DNA of 18,599 nucleotides from Puniceicoccales bacterium. Lineage in GTDB: Bacteria > Verrucomicrobiota > Verrucomicrobiia > Opitutales > JAIRLG01. The position numbers were made by a program, and so were the translations under genes. The notes under the pieces were generated by a model. That model worked only from the letters and a program-made list of their open reading frames with translations, was not told where the DNA came from and searched no databases. Positions within the stretch are counted from its first letter, which is position 1; every line of letters starts with the position of its first letter. The stretch spans positions 1-18,599 of the forward strand of contig JAITKE010000070.1 in assembly GCA_031278595.1 (NCBI GenBank), read 5' to 3'. Shown one piece after another: positions 17,072 through 18,599 of the stretch.

Positions 17072-17113
17072 TTATTCTTTTCGGCCTGACGGCCCCATTC
17101 TTTTCAGCTCGAA
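17045..17113. repeat. Partial duplication of the cysS 3' end
   Basis: Plus-strand 17045-17067 and 17090-17113 are near-identical (cggccc, then a, then tcttttcagctcgaa) with one indel and one mismatch; the last 15 bases are exact (17053-17067 and 17099-17113). One copy encodes the CysRS C-terminal FELKRMGP, and the other lies just after the stop codon at 17072-17074. A shorter attcttttc copy sits between them at 17074-17082. Confidence 0.8.
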
Positions 17114-18586
17114 ATGCCCGTCCCGGTCGATGGGTCGCCAGCCCAGGGTCTGGATCCGCTCCCGCAGGCGATCGGCTTCGGCGAAATTTCCCTCCTCCCG
17201 AACCTTCTGGCGCCGTTCCGCCAGCTCCCGCACCTCCTCCGGAACGGCGATCTCGGCCGGCCCGTCGGCCCTTGTCGCCGGCAGAGTGAGCCCCAGGGCT
17301 CCGAGGACGATGTCCTCGAGCCCGCGCAGGCCTGCGCGGGCCTCTGCCGGCGACAGGCGACCGAAGGCTGGAGAAGCGAGGATCGAGAAAATACTCCCGA
17401 GGCAGCGGGGAATGTTGAGATCATCCCGCAGCGCTTTCCAGGCCTCGGAGAAAAGAGAGCCATCCTCCGCCGGAGATTCAGATTTTGGGGAAGCCGGGAA
17501 TTTGGGTGCCGAAGGCTTGGGTTCCCGGGAATCCGGAGATCCGGATTTTGGGGAAACATTTTCCCCGGCGAGGTTCTGGAGCTGCTCCCGGGCCCGGGCG
17601 AGCTTTTGGAGGGCCCTTTCGGCCATGGACAGGCTCTGGAAGCTGAAGTTCAGCGGCTGGCGGTAGTGGCCGGCGATGAGGGCATAGCGGACAGCCATCG
17701 GGTCATGGCTCTTGTCGAGAAGGTCCTGCAGCGTGTGGCAGTTGCCGAGACTTTTGGACATTTTCTTCCCATCGACCAGGAGATGGGCGCAGTGGAACCA
17801 GTGCCGGGCGAAGCATTTTCCGGTCAGGGCCTCGGCCTGGGCGATTTCGTTCTCGTGGTGCGGGAAGCAGAGATCGACCCCACCGCCGTGGAGGTCAAGG
17901 GTCTCGCCGAGGTAATGCATGGCCATGACGCTGCACTCGATGTGCCATCCGGGTCGGCCGGGCCCCCAGGGACTTTCCCAATGACAGTCTCCATCTTCTT
18001 CCTTTCGGGCCTTCCAGAGGACGAAGTCGTGGACGGAATCGCCGTCGTACTCATCGGCGTCGGAACTGGGCCTGGCTCCGGTTTTTGCCATCAGTCCCTC
18101 CGCCGGCAGGCGGGAGAGTCGGCCGTAGGATGGAAAGGAGCTGAGGCGGTAGTAGATGGAGCCACCGGTGTCCGGATAGGCGAATCCGGCCCCGATGAGC
18201 CGCTGTATCCAATGGATCTGTTCATGGATGTGTTCCGTCGCCCGGGGCTCCAGATCCGGCGGCAGCATCCGGAGCTTTTGGCAGTCCTCCCGAAAGACTT
18301 GAATCCAGTGGTCGGTGAATTCCCTCAGCAGGATTCCCTGCTGCCGGGCCCCTCGAATCGTCTTGTCGTCGACGTCGGTCAGATTGCGCACCCAGCGGAC
18401 GCGGTAGCCGCTCCGTTCCAGCACGCGGCGCAGCACGTCCTGTAATAGGAAGCTGCGGAAATTGCCGATGTGGGCTGCTGCGTAGACCGTCGGCCCGCAG
18501 CAGTAGACCCGCAAAAGCCCATCCGCCGATGGTTTTAGCCTTTCCTTCTGCCCGCTGAGGGTATTGTGGAGTGAAACCGCTATCAT
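17072..18586 (-). CDS. cysS: Cysteinyl-tRNA synthetase
   Basis: A complete 504-residue class Ia aminoacyl-tRNA synthetase that charges tRNA-Cys with cysteine in the cytoplasm. The start MIAVSLHNTLSGQKE aligns with typical CysRS N-termini. Landmarks: CGPTVY (30-35); the HIGH-type signature as HIGN (39-42), common in bacterial CysRS; TDVDDK (70-75); zinc ligands inferred from E. coli as C30, C218, H243 and E247 (in IECSVM and FPHHENEIAQ); KMSKS (275-279). The C-terminal anticodon-binding part is recognisable (REEGNFAEADRLRERIQTLGW, 464-484). It is about 40 residues longer than E. coli CysRS (461), mostly because of a low-complexity Ser/Pro/Lys/Glu insert at about 343-376 between the catalytic core and the DALR region. 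All catalytic motifs are intact, so it should be functional. It is probably a housekeeping neighbour rather than part of the secretion unit. Confidence 0.98.
   Translation of the reverse strand: MIAVSLHNTLSGQKERLKPSADGLLRVYCCGPTVYAAAHIGNFRSFLLQDVLRRVLERSGYRVRWVRNLTDVDDKTIRGARQQGILLREFTDHWIQVFREDCQKLRMLPPDLEPRATEHIHEQIHWIQRLIGAGFAYPDTGGSIYYRLSSFPSYGRLSRLPAEGLMAKTGARPSSDADEYDGDSVHDFVLWKARKEEDGDCHWESPWGPGRPGWHIECSVMAMHYLGETLDLHGGGVDLCFPHHENEIAQAEALTGKCFARHWFHCAHLLVDGKKMSKSLGNCHTLQDLLDKSHDPMAVRYALIAGHYRQPLNFSFQSLSMAERALQKLARAREQLQNLAGENVSPKSGSPDSREPKPSAPKFPASPKSESPAEDGSLFSEAWKALRDDLNIPRCLGSIFSILASPAFGRLSPAEARAGLRGLEDIVLGALGLTLPATRADGPAEIAVPEEVRELAERRQKVREEGNFAEADRLRERIQTLGWRPIDRDGHFELKRMGPSGRKE
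17470..17555 (-). repeat. In-frame direct repeat in the cysS linker
   Basis: The plus-strand 23-mers at 17470-17492 and 17533-17555 match at 21 of 23 positions (both start ccggagat and end attttggggaa). They are 63 bp (21 codons) apart, so frame is kept. They encode SPKSESPAE (about 366-374) and SPKSGSPDS (about 345-353) in the variable linker of CysRS. The DNA between them is itself repetitive (gggaatttggg, gggttcccgggaatcc). Confidence 0.85.
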
Positions 18587-18599
18587 CGTCCGAATTATG

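Noticed and set aside
17114..18445. 443-codon plus-strand frame
   Set aside because: Antisense to cysS, whose catalytic motifs fix the true strand and frame.

Overview
The window carries five protein-coding genes, all on the minus strand, packed almost without gaps. In transcription order they are cysteinyl-tRNA synthetase (cysS, 18586 to 17072), a small TPR protein resembling the type III secretion chaperone YscY (16906 to 16514), the type III export-gate protein SctV (16517 to 14424), an unrecognised 373-residue protein (14418 to 13297), and a giant open frame that starts at 13273 and runs off the left edge still open. Only one intergenic gap exceeds 25 bp (16907-17071). No RNA gene, insertion sequence, CRISPR array or prophage gene was seen.

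The four left-hand genes look like one transcription unit. The yscY-like gene and sctV overlap by 4 bp (ATGA), sctV and the 373-residue gene are 5 bp apart, and the giant gene starts 23 bp after the 373-residue gene. In Yersinia the order yscX-yscY-lcrD(sctV) is known, and YscX/YscY are known partners of SctV. The sctY-sctV pair is therefore best read as part of a non-flagellar injectisome locus. The new element is what follows it: an uninterrupted frame of at least 4,424 codons (about 490 kDa so far, C-terminus outside the window) with no signal peptide or membrane segment. It has a proline-rich N-terminus, alternating helix-rich blocks and Tyr/Gly-rich blocks with a degenerate short repeat, and a compact Cys/His cluster near residues 2365-2458. 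Its position suggests a giant type III substrate, or a structural or accessory protein of the machine. This is inference from position and composition only.

The organism is a Gram-negative bacterium with an injectisome and moderately GC-rich DNA (mid-50s percent by eye). T3SS loci next to housekeeping genes together with giant ORFs occur in the PVC group (Chlamydiae, Verrucomicrobia, Lentisphaerae), but nothing here fixes the phylum. The cysS gene looks functional. It carries an unusual Ser/Pro/Lys-rich linker built on an in-frame direct repeat, and a partial duplication spans its 3' end.
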